Positions 44,880-56,581 of a stretch of 64,000 bases of DNA are shown piece after piece; within the stretch, counting starts at the first letter, position 1; each line of letters starts with the position of its first letter. Both the position numbers and the translations under genes were made by a program. The notes under the pieces are model-generated. The model ran no database searches. It saw only the letters and a program-made list of their open reading frames with translations, and was not told where the DNA came from. This stretch comes from Trichopria drosophilae (lineage: Eukaryota; Arthropoda; Insecta; Hymenoptera; Diapriidae), in NCBI GenBank assembly GCA_030407085.1, contig CM059584.1, forward strand, positions 109,243,001 through 109,307,000, given 5' to 3'.

Positions 44880-45370
44880 GGGTCCCCACAATCGGTACAT
44901 GTTAAATATCTTGGGATACATTTAGATCGCCGACTAACATGGAAGACTCATATGTGGACAAAACGTAAACAACTAAATGTAAAATTCAAGAAAATGTACT
45001 GGCTCTTAGGTCGAAAGTCTGACATTTCTGTAGAAAATAAAACTCTTTTTTATAAAACCACGTTGAAACCTGTTTGGACCAATTGTGGGGATCAACATCT
45101 AATACTAACATCGACATTCTGGAAAGATTTCAATCTAAGACGCTAAGGCACATAGTCAACGCACCGTGGTACGTTCCAAATGATGTAATAAGAAAAGATT
45201 TGGAAATTCCAACTATACGGCAAGAAATCACTCTACACGCAGTGAAGTACCATAAACGAATACAGTCATCCTAATATTCTTGTACATACAATACCATCCG
45301 AAAGAATCACAGCCTCAAGATTGAAGAGACTAAACAACGCTGATCTTACAACACGATTTACGACCATTTA
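44880..45370 (+). mobile_element. Jockey-type LINE 3' fragment
   Basis: In the plus strand, frames that overlap by a shift read VKYLGIHLDRRLTWKTHM, then LFYKTTLKPVWT, then ILERFQSKTLRHIVNAPWYV and LEIPTIRQEI, ending near a TAA at 45368. These are hallmarks of the Jockey C-terminal region. Frameshifts and the missing reverse transcriptase show a remnant. It has no hairpin tail and so differs from the other LINEs here. Confidence 0.8.
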
Positions 45371-45431
45371 AGTAACTTCTAAAACTCGAAAATGACAAAC
45401 ATTTATATAGTAATAGTAATTATATAACGTA

Positions 45432-46383
45432 TTAACCCTTTGCGGCGCACATTTTTCTTTATACGGAAAACAGCTGAAAATTGTTACACGGGGGTTTTCG
45501 GGGTCGCTGATTACGAATCTGAAGTCAGATATGGTAAATTCAAAATGGCGGCTCGAAGATGGCCGACATAAATGTAACAAATTTACTTGATTTTGATGAA
45601 AGTTGGTACTCGGGGGTTTTTGGGATCGCTGATTGCGAATATGAAGTCAGCTTTTGTAAATTCAAAATGGTGGATCCAAGATGGCCTACATAAATGTAAA
45701 AATTTACTTGATAGAGATAAAACTTAATATTCTATGTACTCGGAATTTTAAATATAAAAGTCAGAGATCAGATTCGTAATAAGCGACCCCAAAAACCCCC
45801 GAGTACACGGCTTCATCAATATCGGGTACATTTTCATATTTCGATCGGACATCTTGGATCCTCCATTTTGAATATTCAAAATCCGAGGCCAGATTCGTAA
45901 TCGGCGACCCCAGAAACCCCCGAATAAAGAGTTTCAAGTAAATCAGATGAATTTTTAAAAATTCATCCGCCATATTGTTTCCACCATTTTGAATTTTTCA
46001 AAACCGACTTCAAATTCGTAATCAGCGACCCCAGCAACCCACGAGTAACGAGTTTCAAGTAAATCAATTTAATTTTTAAAAATTCATCCGCCATATTGTA
46101 TTTTTCAAAACCGACTTCAAATTCGTAATCAGCGACCCCAAAAACCCCCGAGTACCAAATTTGGTTCTAATTTACCTTTTAGTTCGTTCAAAAACGATTT
46201 CTTTCTCAAAAATCGAAGATTTTTTAAATTTATTTATTTATACTTGTTAATAATTTTGCGTAATTGCATTTACCACTGTAAAAAGATTTGTTGAATATTG
46301 CTTCGAAAGCATTGAAACTAGACAGAAAAGATATGAATTAAAAGGGTGGTAATCTGGGTTACCACTGCGCCGCAAAGGGTTAA
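45432..46383. mobile_element. PiggyBac-like non-autonomous element
   Basis: TTAACCCTTTGCGGCGCA and TGCGCCGCAAAGGGTTAA are near-perfect inverted ends with TTAA borders. The interior contains at least six copies of a module of about 110 bp (AAATGGCGG or its complement with ATTCGTAATCAGCGACCCC and AACCCCCGAGTA), two in one orientation on the left and four in the other on the right. No transposase. Confidence 0.87.
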
Positions 46384-47149
46384 TAATGAAGCGGTACTAA
46401 ACATTGGGAAAGTAGCTACACGTTACAGTCTTCTAATTGTTATTAAATATTTACTTATTGTCAATGCAGACAGATTGTAAATAAACCAGGAATAAATAAA
46501 AAAAAAATTTTGAGAGTTGTCTTAAAATAAAACTTGAGTAATGTTTGCCAAAAAGTGTTTTTTACTTATTAAAAAAATATGAAAAAATACAGTAATCGGC
46601 CAGATGAATCGGACATTTGTAAGCCATCTTTAAAATATGTTTAAAAAACATTATTTCGTTATTAATTATGTTTAGTCATACTTATAGAGATGTACTGAAC
46701 CTAAATGTAAAAATTCTAAACAGTAATTACATACGGAAAGTAGCCGATTACTGTCCTGTTTACCCTACGGTTGCAACCGTAAAAATAGTCATTAGCGATT
46801 ATCATATTTTTCAGAGCAATCTCAAATATTACTTTGAACGGATATGTTGAGATCATAAAATATCGTTCCATAAAGTAAAATGTGTGTTTTAGTTCATCTT
46901 CAAATGATTTGATTAGTTTTGTTTTTTGGACTAAATATCTGGAGAAAAATGTGTATAAATAATACGTCCACAATCTACAAATTTTTGCATATAAATATTT
47001 TATATTACACAAAACGTTACTTTATGGGCATAATATTAATCATAAAATAGGAAATTAGGCTTACATGAAAATTAAGTTCTCTATTTCCAAACTATGTGTT
47101 TTATTTTCCATTCCATCACGACAAATGTAAAACACTTTTTGTTATATTT
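46384..47149. other. No gene seen
   Basis: AT-rich spacer. Overlapping short frames on both strands (46668-47012) have no recognisable content. Confidence 0.45.
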
Positions 47150-47270
47150 TTTCTAAACTGATGTTACATTTTTTGTATTAAACAGAATAAAGATATCTGA
47201 AGAGGACCCTAATCGTAGGTCGAAATGTTAACCACTGTTATTTTTTAAAAAAACTTGTCATTCTGATTAC
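47150..47270 (+). mobile_element. Penelope-like element 3' end remnant
   Basis: CTGAAGAGGACCC, a short loop, then AGGTCGAAATG at 47199-47230 matches the same motif at 21213-21250 after the GIY-YIG gene, including the following AT/T-rich segment (TTATTTTTTAAAAAAA). No coding part remains. Confidence 0.55.
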
Positions 47271-47736
47271 CAAGGAAATTCAAAGAAATTTTTCACTTAC
47301 GAAAATATCAGAAAAGAAAGTTTTATAGAATTATATGTGTTTTATCATTAAAAATATTTATTTATAATAAAATTTTCTTACAAACATTTCTTAATAAGTT
47401 TACTTAATTATCTAATGAAATTTAAATCAAAATTCATATCCTTTCATAAAATCTAAGAATGCGCATCTCAGTCTAAAAGTATAGAATTAAATAGCTCGAA
47501 TTCATTGTTGTTTCTTACGTCTTACGGAATACATACTAAGAGACGACTATGAATTCCGACCTAATATTGAACGCTTTACAAGTTAAACTAGATGATGTAT
47601 TTAAGACTATTAATGACGTAAACGGCACTCATTTCGTTATCTGAAATTAATGGATTTCACAGTCAAGCTAAACAATGAGGAGATCACTGGTGATAAATGA
47701 CTTCCTTATTTGAATTTTCTAAAAGCACAATGATCT
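47271..47736. other. 3' flank of the secreted-protein gene
   Basis: AT-rich. On the minus strand AATAAA signals lie about 47355-47366, 370-380 bases after the stop codon, and are the best poly(A) candidates for the gene at 47737-51069. Confidence 0.4.
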
Positions 47737-50700
47737 TCAACCAAAAATATCCTTTGCTTTCTCTTTTGCTTTTTCATAAGTAGTTGTAATTTTATGTCCT
47801 AGCCTATTCCAAATTGTTGGCGATTCCGTTGTTGTCTGTACTGTAGCTTCAACCCACGTTGGTTTCGGCCTCTCTTCCAATGATATTACTCTTTCCTCTA
47901 ACCTAGATTCCTCGGGTTTGACTTGAATGTACCAAGGATCACCTTCGTAATTAGGAGGTAAAGTAGCTGTAGGATTCACTTTCACACGATCGAATACTTC
48001 GTCACCATGATTTGGATCATATGTTCCTCGACCGCCATAAGCTTCTAATATTCTTGGTTGAAAACTTAGTATTGGCTGCAAATCCTCATGTTCTGCAAAA
48101 TTGACATTGCCTATTGAATGAGACTGATCTGTTAAAACTTGTTGTCCAGCTCGGTATTGACTTTCTGGAGCCAATCTTTCGTTCCCTATTTGGCTGTTAT
48201 TTGATCTGCTGTGAGATTGATTGTGAGCATTTGAAACTTGACCATTGAACCAGTCATTTCGAGCTCTTTGTGATTGACTAAATTCATCGTTGATAGTCAA
48301 GTCTCCACTTTGTTGAATTTGATGAGTAAAGTCTTCTTCTATCGGTACACTGTGACGTTGCCAAGATTGACCGTTACGGGTGTTAGAATGGGGAGTAGTT
48401 GATTCTCGATGACTGACAATGCTATGATCAGTTCTGAAGTCTCGAGATTCTTTATTAATGTCAATTTCAATATCAGGTAAATTTAATAACATAGTGTCCC
48501 TATTTCTATCAGTTGTTTGTTTGTGAATATTGTCTATGTTTTCAGTCTGAGAAGAATAAGTATAACCTGAATTCTGCCAAGGTGTTGAGTACCTCGGCGT
48601 AGGTTTCGGTGCTGGTTTACGGGAGGGATTCGCTGATACCGTAGTTTCTTCTTGATTGGAGTTAGGTGATCCACTTTGATTTTCAATCGTCCATATATTG
48701 TGGTTTGGTATGTGCTGTTTAGAAAAATGGGTATTACGTTGTGGCACTCTTTCTACCTGCCAATCCAGTGATTCTTGCTGCTGTTCAATGGGCCCTGAAA
48801 CAATGTGATGCACGTTCTCTAGATTTTCAGGTGATCCATTTAACTGCCATTGAGCATGCGAATTACCAGACATCCCTGACATGCCATGATTTTGAGGGTT
48901 TCCATAATAATCTGTTTGTTGTTGATCAAAATGTCCATACCTTGTATTGTATCCAGTCTCTTGCTGCTGTCTCAACTTCGATAAATATTCGGATTGCTGC
49001 TCTAACATCGAATCCAAAGTTCGGCTTGCCAATTCATCAGTCATTCGATCTCTGTGTTGATTATGTTGAAATGTTCCTGCTTGATGCTGTGGCAAATGTT
49101 GATACTGAGATAAACCTGCATTATGCTCAGGATGTCGTCCAAATTCAAACTGTCTAGTAGGTGCTTGTTCGAAGTTAGCATTATGTGTATTTCCAAAAGA
49201 TTGGGTACCTGAAGCTTCCCTTTGTTGGTCAAGGCCTTCGAAATTCCGCACGTGCAAGTCTGCGTTTAAATCAATGGATTCGTCGTATGGAGCACTTCTT
49301 TTATGTCTTCGGTATCCTTCTTGCTTTGCAAGCCCTTCAGCAGTGTCGCAGTCAACTGTTTGCATAGTTTGTATTCTTGAACCATCTTTTCCCCACTGAT
49401 CAGGTAACTGAATCACACCATGTACCAGATGATTTTCTTGAGTAGTAACCGCTTTTTTAATTTGACTTTCATTGGTTTCTTCAGTGTAAGTACTAACTCT
49501 GCCCGGTTGGTAAGCACCCTGATGATGTTGAACTTGTTGTTCAACAAATTGGGGATTTGTTTGATCTCTTCGTTGCGAAGAACTGCTCCATTGGGTTTCA
49601 TATCCTGCAGAATGCCCAGGTTGGGTAGCAGTTTGGTAGCCACTATTATGACGTTGGTAAGTCCTCTGTCCGTAATTTTCTTCGCGTTGTTGAGTTTGGT
49701 CTCCTTGTTCAGGTCTTCGTCCTATTGAACTACCATAATAACCTTGTCTTCTAGAATCGGTCTGTCTTTCAACAGTTTGATCGTTTGTATGTGAGGTTGA
49801 TGAATCATATTCCGGAGCTACATGTCCCTGATTTCGTTCAGTATATTCGAACTTTTGATGTCCTCTAACTTGCTGTTCAATTCGTGCATCATATCCAGAA
49901 GTACCGTATTGATGTTCCCTTCTTCTGGAATCTTGGGTCTGTCTTTCTCTCTGCTGATTTTCGGAGACTCTTTGTTGATCATAAGCAGGTGAAGTATACT
50001 GAGGTTCCCTTCTTCTGGAATCCTGCGTCTGTCTTTCTCTTTGCTGAGTATCTGTGACAACTCTGTTTTCATCATAAACAGGTGAAGTATATTGATGATC
50101 TCGTCGTCCACCGGTCGATGACTGTCTGTAATGTTGTTCCTGGGAAGATGTTGTCACGAATCCACCAGAGGCATGATTGTAATTAGGAGTTCTGTCTACT
50201 GTTTCGCGCTGTCTACCACTGGTCCTATAATCTTGATTTGGAACTTGAGTCTGAACTGGAACACCATTGTGCGTTGTGTAATGATGTTGTTCTTCCTTAA
50301 CGTAACCGCTCGAGGAAGTATGAACATTATGTCCTGGACTCGTCACCGCCTGATTTGTTCCAACCGGAACACTATGGTGTCGGAACTGATTAATCCAGCG
50401 GTCCATGTCCTCTCGCATTCTTTGCACGTGGCGTTCGAATTCCTCACTCATATTCATACCATTAGAATGGAGTCTTCCGTCTTGAGTGTTTGTTTCTTTG
50501 CAGAAATTATCTAGATGCCCACGTATGGTTTCTACCTGGTTATTAAAATCTTCGTTGAAACTATCAGAGTTTCGTTGCGTTACTCGACCACTACGGAAAT
50601 TATCTTGGAAATGCCTAATTTCGTTTCGTAGTTTTTGGAATTCCTCTTCGAAGTAGTGACTATTTTGGGCAATATGAGCGGCCGCACTTTCCGGTATTGC

Positions 50701-51069
50701 GCCACCACTACCCCAACTTGACGTATAATTTTTGCTATAATACCGAACAGTTTTTGGACCATTAACGATCTGGCCGTGTTCTGAGTAAACCCGACCTCGT
50801 CCATTGTCTGTAGCGTAACTGTCCACCTCGCTCCAATTTCCTGGACGATCAGATTCTATAGGATTCCGTACTCCTAAATCTTCCAAGCGAGCTGTACGGC
50901 CACCTGATGAAAATCTTTCCAGTTCTTTGCTGTAGGCAGATTGGATATTGTAACTTTTGTAAGAACCATGATTCGTTGATGTTTGTTCACCGTCGCACAA
51001 TTCGACGCATCCAGAGGGTTTGCTGATGGCTTGCACGACCAGCGTGCACAAGATTATTAATTTCAGCAT
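47737..51069 (-). CDS. Secreted Gln/Ser/Arg/His-rich protein with furin-type site
   Basis: One large coding exon encodes 1,110 residues. The start at 51069 (MLKLIILCTLVVQAIS, a typical signal peptide cut near residue 17) was chosen because an acceptor (TTCTTTCCAG) ends at 51091, which removes the ATG at 51108; at least one 5' UTR exon must lie further right. After a short Cys pair (GCVELCDG), about residues 145-240 look helical and coiled-coil-like (FEEEFQKLRNEIRHFQDNF). Residues 320-415 hold imperfect tandem repeats with RERQTQDSRRRE. RRHKR591|S is a furin-type site that would release a C-terminal part of about 519 residues. The rest is low-complexity Q/S/N/H/R sequence with Asn-glycosylation sites, ending in a basic helix YEKAKEKAKDIFG. 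It has few cysteines. I do not recognise the family; a matrix, cuticle or silk-like role is only a guess. Confidence 0.88.
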   Translation of the reverse strand: MLKLIILCTLVVQAISKPSGCVELCDGEQTSTNHGSYKSYNIQSAYSKELERFSSGGRTARLEDLGVRNPIESDRPGNWSEVDSYATDNGRGRVYSEHGQIVNGPKTVRYYSKNYTSSWGSGGAIPESAAAHIAQNSHYFEEEFQKLRNEIRHFQDNFRSGRVTQRNSDSFNEDFNNQVETIRGHLDNFCKETNTQDGRLHSNGMNMSEEFERHVQRMREDMDRWINQFRHHSVPVGTNQAVTSPGHNVHTSSSGYVKEEQHHYTTHNGVPVQTQVPNQDYRTSGRQRETVDRTPNYNHASGGFVTTSSQEQHYRQSSTGGRRDHQYTSPVYDENRVVTDTQQRERQTQDSRRREPQYTSPAYDQQRVSENQQRERQTQDSRRREHQYGTSGYDARIEQQVRGHQKFEYTERNQGHVAPEYDSSTSHTNDQTVERQTDSRRQGYYGSSIGRRPEQGDQTQQREENYGQRTYQRHNSGYQTATQPGHSAGYETQWSSSSQRRDQTNPQFVEQQVQHHQGAYQPGRVSTYTEETNESQIKKAVTTQENHLVHGVIQLPDQWGKDGSRIQTMQTVDCDTAEGLAKQEGYRRHKRSAPYDESIDLNADLHVRNFEGLDQQREASGTQSFGNTHNANFEQAPTRQFEFGRHPEHNAGLSQYQHLPQHQAGTFQHNQHRDRMTDELASRTLDSMLEQQSEYLSKLRQQQETGYNTRYGHFDQQQTDYYGNPQNHGMSGMSGNSHAQWQLNGSPENLENVHHIVSGPIEQQQESLDWQVERVPQRNTHFSKQHIPNHNIWTIENQSGSPNSNQEETTVSANPSRKPAPKPTPRYSTPWQNSGYTYSSQTENIDNIHKQTTDRNRDTMLLNLPDIEIDINKESRDFRTDHSIVSHRESTTPHSNTRNGQSWQRHSVPIEEDFTHQIQQSGDLTINDEFSQSQRARNDWFNGQVSNAHNQSHSRSNNSQIGNERLAPESQYRAGQQVLTDQSHSIGNVNFAEHEDLQPILSFQPRILEAYGGRGTYDPNHGDEVFDRVKVNPTATLPPNYEGDPWYIQVKPEESRLEERVISLEERPKPTWVEATVQTTTESPTIWNRLGHKITTTYEKAKEKAKDIFG
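49830..50110 (-). repeat. Intragenic tandem repeats of about 78 bp
   Basis: Two to three imperfect copies encode the pattern YTSPxYD, RV, QQRERQTQDSRRRE, QY. The copies at 50006-50085 and 49916-50000 are close in nucleotide sequence (shared CCCTTCTTCTGGAATC and CTGTCTTTCTCT on plus); a third copy at 49840-49910 is diverged. Confidence 0.75.
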
Positions 51070-51090
51070 CTTGGGATATCCACTTGGTCT

Positions 51091-52604
51091 CTGGAAAGAA
51101 GAAAGCAATGCTTATTACTAATTGATCGTTTAAAAATTTAGTGGAACGCATGTATATAAATATATATAAACGCAGTAATACGGAGAAACAAAGGCAAGTT
51201 TATAATAAACAGAAATATTAAACAAGCTAAAGAGGATCAAAATGATCCAAAATTACATTATTGATATTAGGGGATGCCGAAGAAATTCGTGAAAACTCGA
51301 CAAATTTGACAAAAAAAAACTTGTGGTTACAATAATCTGTTTGTCTTTAGACAACGACGGGGGGAAAAATATTAAGAAGAAGCCTTTCAGAGAGTAGCCA
51401 GCACCCGAAAAACTTTCGTAGTATAAAAGAGCTTCGTTGCAGTTCTGATGATGGCTGAAGTATTTCTTCATAATTTTTTAACTTTTTCATCTTTTATCGT
51501 GTATATTTTGATCAATTAATGCGTTTTCAGAGCTAATGAATGTTGTGGGCTGTTAACCATGCAGTGCACATACCCGGTCACAGTGACTCTATCAATTTTC
51601 AGGTCTAATACTCCAAGACACAAGAAATTGTGGAATATTTTCCGATTGTTGATACGCAGGGACACTTGAGGGAAATATACAAATAATATCGAATGTTGAG
51701 GGGTATTCGGAGGATTATTTTTTATATCGCTATTTTAGGGCAATCGAAATTTATAAATCGATACCCGTTTTCATCTAGCCTTTATAAAAATTTCTGTCAA
51801 ATGGATGGAAAATAATCCACAGGTGTGGGGACCAAATATTTTAAGACCAAAAAGAAAAAATCTGCCGATGACATTTTAAAAAAACTCCATTTTTCGATTT
51901 TTTGTAGGTTATCGTATATAGTTTTATTAAATTAATATCTACAAACTTCAGTTTGACATTAAATCTCCCTCTTTAAAAAGGAGAAATATGTATCATGATA
52001 AAAAGGTTTGATAATTACTTTAAATCTCTAACAATATCAGAAAAAAATTGGATATTTTTTAGTTTTTGGTACATAGATGATGTTTGTATCATTTTTCACG
52101 TTTAGATTTGCCAAAATATTTGAAATTAAAAATAATGTTCAATGACGACCAGTAATAAACAAGAAGTATTGTATAATTAAAAGAAATCAGAATAAACGTA
52201 ACTGCAAATAACCAGTAAAGCACAGGGAGAAGGGAAGTATAGTAATATTAACATTGCCGAGAAACTCAATAAACAAGTAGCCATAATTTTAGTAAAATGT
52301 GCTATGCGAATATTACTTGCATAACTGGAACATCGTAACCATTCGAATTAAACGAATAGTCAAAGAAAGAATTTTTATCACTATATATAATTTAGATCTA
52401 CTGATGATTATAAATGAATAGTAAGTTGCCAATCTAAAAGCATTAAAAATGCAGCAGTAGACGGTTTATAATAGAATTATTCATTATAATCAACAGATCT
52501 TGTTATTATTAAATACGTGAACATGTCGAAGTTGTGATAATTGTAAGTTTGGAGAATGTTTCGTTTATATGTGTTGAGTAAAAATGTATATTGTATTTTG
52601 AGTC
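51091..52604. other. 5' flank or first intron of the secreted-protein gene
   Basis: The proposed acceptor at 51091 makes this intron DNA for the minus-strand gene. A T-rich pyrimidine stretch precedes the acceptor. I could not identify the upstream exon. AT-rich, no other feature. Confidence 0.4.
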
Positions 52605-53141
52605 TTTCCTAAAATGATCATTTGTCACAGTGTCATTCCTTTTTAAAACGATCAAGTTTTGGAGCATTTTTTTGACATCGACATTTTTTAGTATGCTTGA
52701 AATATATTATTATTGAATTTTATTATTATTTGGTGATAAATTCACTCTTGGAAATATTATATATATATATTTTTTTTAATTTTTAACTCTGGCCGCCCTG
52801 AAATACGCACAGTTTGTATATAACAATTACCGATAATAATATTTCAAATTAATTTTTTAGAAGTCAATTATTTTTTTTTATATAGATTAAGTATTTTCTG
52901 ACAATTTTTTATATATGTAAAATTACGTTACGATGAGTATTTTCCGAGATATACATTTCTGAAACCCGACAAAATATTAAAATATTCAAATTTTGAGGGA
53001 TCGTATCTCCGCCATTTTAGTCGATATCGAAAAATTCTCAAGAGTGAATTTGTCACCAATTAGCTTCAATAATAACACATTTCAAGCATATTAACAAATT
53101 TCGATGTCAAAAATCGATGTCAAGTGATCATTTCAGGAAAG
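52605..53141. mobile_element. Foldback element, arms about 110-150 bp
   Basis: The left arm 52605-52755 (TTTCCTAAAATGATCATTTG, TGACATCGACATTTTT, TATGCTTGAAATATATTATT, GGTGATAAATTCACTCTTGG) is complemented by the right arm 53033-53141. The left arm has an extra stretch near 52635-52665. Non-coding loop. Confidence 0.75.
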
Positions 53142-54027
53142 AATGGCATGCAATTGCAATCGAACATCACTTAGGTAAGTTTGTTTGATTACACAATAAT
53201 AAATATTATTTTCATATTTAAGTACGTTCTGTAATCAGTAACTTTTATACATCAAATAGTAGTAGATAATTTACAATAATAGTTGAAAAATTGATATCAT
53301 CTTTATTACAATATTTTATCGAAAATGTAAAAAATGTTGGGGGACGTGGTATAGTTTCTCAGCAATCGCGATAGTGCGAAAGGTCGAAATTGTTATTATT
53401 ATGGATGTGATAGTGCTCTGATATGACACGCAGAATTTGACTGTTCTCAGACATCACGTGTATGTCGACAGAGAGACTTGTCGTTTTTAAGTGCTACGAC
53501 GTAAAATTTACATTTAGAATTTCAAGATTATTGTCAGTGACAAATTACTCAAAGTGAAATATAGTGATTAGTACTCTACTAGATAATACCTTTCGGCTGG
53601 TACTTGTCGTGAGTACCTGTACTATTTTTGCCTAAACCAAGTGACAAGTGTGAAATCAGCGTTGGTCCAATTTGGACCCCCTATTTTCACGAGCAATTCA
53701 TAATTTATTTGTAATTGAGTTAATATATAATTAAAAAAAACTTATTTATTATTTGAATTACTTTGGGTATGGGTCAAAATACTAAAAAATAGATTGGAAA
53801 GAAGAAAATAGATTTAGCATTTACATTCCAATGTTTACAGCGCCACCTACGTCACCACAACCGATCTGCAGTACGTGTAGTTTGCCAACACGACCAGGAA
53901 GCCGCTCACGAAAACAAAAAGTTCAATACTTTGAAACTGGCTCTAATTCCGATTGATTCACACTTTATTAATTTTCTCTATTTCACACTTTGATGCAATA
54001 AAATTGCAAACAAAAAACAAATTAAAA
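53142..54027. other. No gene seen
   Basis: AT-rich with a slightly GC-richer part at 53830-53920 (CAGCGCCACCTACGTCACC). No convincing frame, RNA gene or repeat pair. Confidence 0.45.
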
Positions 54028-54174
54028 TAGGGTAGATGTACCAATTACTGGGGGCCATCTGACCTATTACTGCGGATACATGCATTTCTTATGAGGTTAT
54101 GACCGCAGAAATAGAAACAAACAAGCCGCAGCAATAGGTTAGATGGGCCCCTAGTAATTGGTACATCTACCCTA
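54028..54174. mobile_element. Short palindromic MITE, 147 bp
   Basis: TAGGGTAGATGTACCAATTA at the left and its complement TAATTGGTACATCTACCCTA at the right form long arms. The arms continue through GGGGGCCATCT and the complement, and further to CTATTACTGCGG and CCGCAGCAATAG. Non-coding; TA at both borders. Confidence 0.88.
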
Positions 54175-56581
54175 CGTCTGCTTTCACTTTTACTGCGAAA
54201 AAACGATAAAAAACAAGTGGTCCTAATTGCAACAAATTTTGTACATTTTTGTTTAAGGGCGTTTATATCTAATTTTATTGATTGCCAAAAACGTCTGGGA
54301 GGGAAATGTGGGCAATTGATCAGTCTTTCCGAAGTAAACCCCTTTTTACAAATCGATTGACATTTTGCAGTGATACAGCTAAAAAATCTTGCTAGATGCT
54401 AATCAGACCACATCTCCCTAACTTATGCAATAGTTAATCAAGTATTTTACATATATATTTGAAAGAATTATTTATTATACAGGTTCGCAAATTTAATTAT
54501 TTCTATTTGCCCATATCTTGATCTACAATAAAACATTTACATGTATTAAAAAGGAAATCAAACTGTATATTCATATATGCTTAGAATTAATCATTACCTA
54601 AACAATTGAAAGTTATGTTTATGTAAAAGAAGTTTTTGAATGTATACATATAATATACAAAATAGTAAAAATTACAATATCGTTTAGTAGTAATTTTGAA
54701 CACATTTCTGGTAGTCATACCTCTTACGGAAAACTATATCTCATTTAACTACTTTCATATAAATGGTTATTCCGTCAATTTACTACAGTACGTAGTATTT
54801 TGTAGTAGATTTCACTATTTTTTATTCTTAGTGAGCCTAATTAAATAGTAACAGGTCTAATCAACATTTAGGAAACTCGACATTTGCAATTTCAACATTT
54901 AAGAAATTCAACATTATTTTTAGCTTATTGAATTATATTGTATTTTGAAAATCAAGTGTAATAGCATTAATCGTAACATAAATTAAATCTTAAATCTATG
55001 TTAATAATAGTCAATAATACAAATGTTACAAAATTTCATTAATATTGTGCGCCTGTACAAACGCAAATATTCCATTAAATTAGTACTTCGGTTAGGTTAG
55101 GTTAAGTTATGTTATTATAGGCTAGGTCATGATAGATATGCTGTTGAATGGTATGTTTTAGTGTAGCATGATTGTGTTGAATGCATATAAAATTGTAATT
55201 GTTGGTTTGTTAAATGTTGAATTCGTATGTTGAGTTTGTTTTGTGTTGATTAGACATGTAACCAATTAAATATACATTTTGATAATTGTTATTATACTAC
55301 AATTTTCTAGACAAACGAAACGCGCTTCAACTGCCATTTTAATTGGGTATAGTGGCGATTTTATAAGAAAATTCTGATTTACATTTTTGAGAGTCAATGA
55401 TTATGTGATAAAAGCATGAGAATGAAACAAAAAATCATATTTAAAATATATTAATCTATTACGGTTTTGACCCTCACGTGTTTATTCATTAATGTTGATT
55501 TTCTCCAATATTTAAAAAATAATATATTATAATTGAAAACTCTTAACAAATAAAATCAGAATTCCATTTTGTAAATTAAACTTAAGAAGACGCGCAACGT
55601 GTTACAAGGTTTTTCATTTCAAATTTATCTATTTGTGGATACTCATAAATTTATAGTAATTATTTATTCTACAACAAATATTTAACAAAGTTTTATGTTC
55701 ATATGTACACGGTGAATACAATTTCATTCATAATTGGTCTTCAATAACAAAACTTGGCAATACTTCATATTCAAAATAATGATTTTTACGGACTAGGGTT
55801 ATCTGTACGCGATAACGAGTCTGCGTAATAATTGTTTAGTATTTAAAGTTTATTATTGTTATCGAAAAACAGGATTAGAAGTTTTAGTATTTTATCTATT
55901 TTAATTTCACTACATCCTCACTTTAGTTTAATTACAAAAGCTGAACTCTAAATGGACAATGGATAATTGATTATAAATATTTTTTAACGCATTGCACAAC
56001 ATAATTTGTATAATCTTTAATAATAACAATAATAACATGACTTACACTTTCTAAAAATTATTTTTGTTGAATTTTCTGCCCAGCCTTTCAACATTTTTGA
56101 AAGAAATATCATAATTTTCATTTTTGAATTTATTATCATAAATAAAAGAATAATTTTATACAATAAATATCTGATATAAATTAAAAATTGACAACATTTA
56201 AAATTATGGAGAAACTTTTGTAAAATTTGATCTCTGTAATTGAATATTATTATTTATGAACTTAAATTAAATCTAAAATTTTGTATTTATAGAGATACAT
56301 TATTTTCATGAATTATCATTTATTTTTAAATCACAGTACAAGGGTCGAAATTTAAAAGAGGCTTCATTTCTAATATTAAATTATATTTTGTTAGCTACGA
56401 GTTTATGCGGAGAATCATTACAAAATACAAGAAATTAATCCAAACATAGTTAAGATACATTTATAAATTTCTGTTTCCAAGATTTGCTCTAATATAAAGG
56501 TTGTGTAAATTTAATTTACATTGTATTTATAGAACATTAATAAGTTAATTAATAATGTATTGAATTAATCTTGAACTTTAA
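54175..56581. other. Long AT-rich stretch without a gene
   Basis: I see no conserved coding frame, tRNA or paired terminal repeat. A short GGTTAGGTTAGGTTAAGTTA run at 55093 looks like three degenerate TTAGG units but is too short to mean anything. Confidence 0.5.

Noticed and set aside
48741..50804. Several open frames of 60-138 codons on both strands
   Set aside because: They overlap the long minus-strand secreted-protein exon in other frames and show no domain or start context.
55091..55112. GGTTAGGTTAGG resembling the insect telomere repeat TTAGG
   Set aside because: Only two to three units; far too short for an interstitial telomere array.
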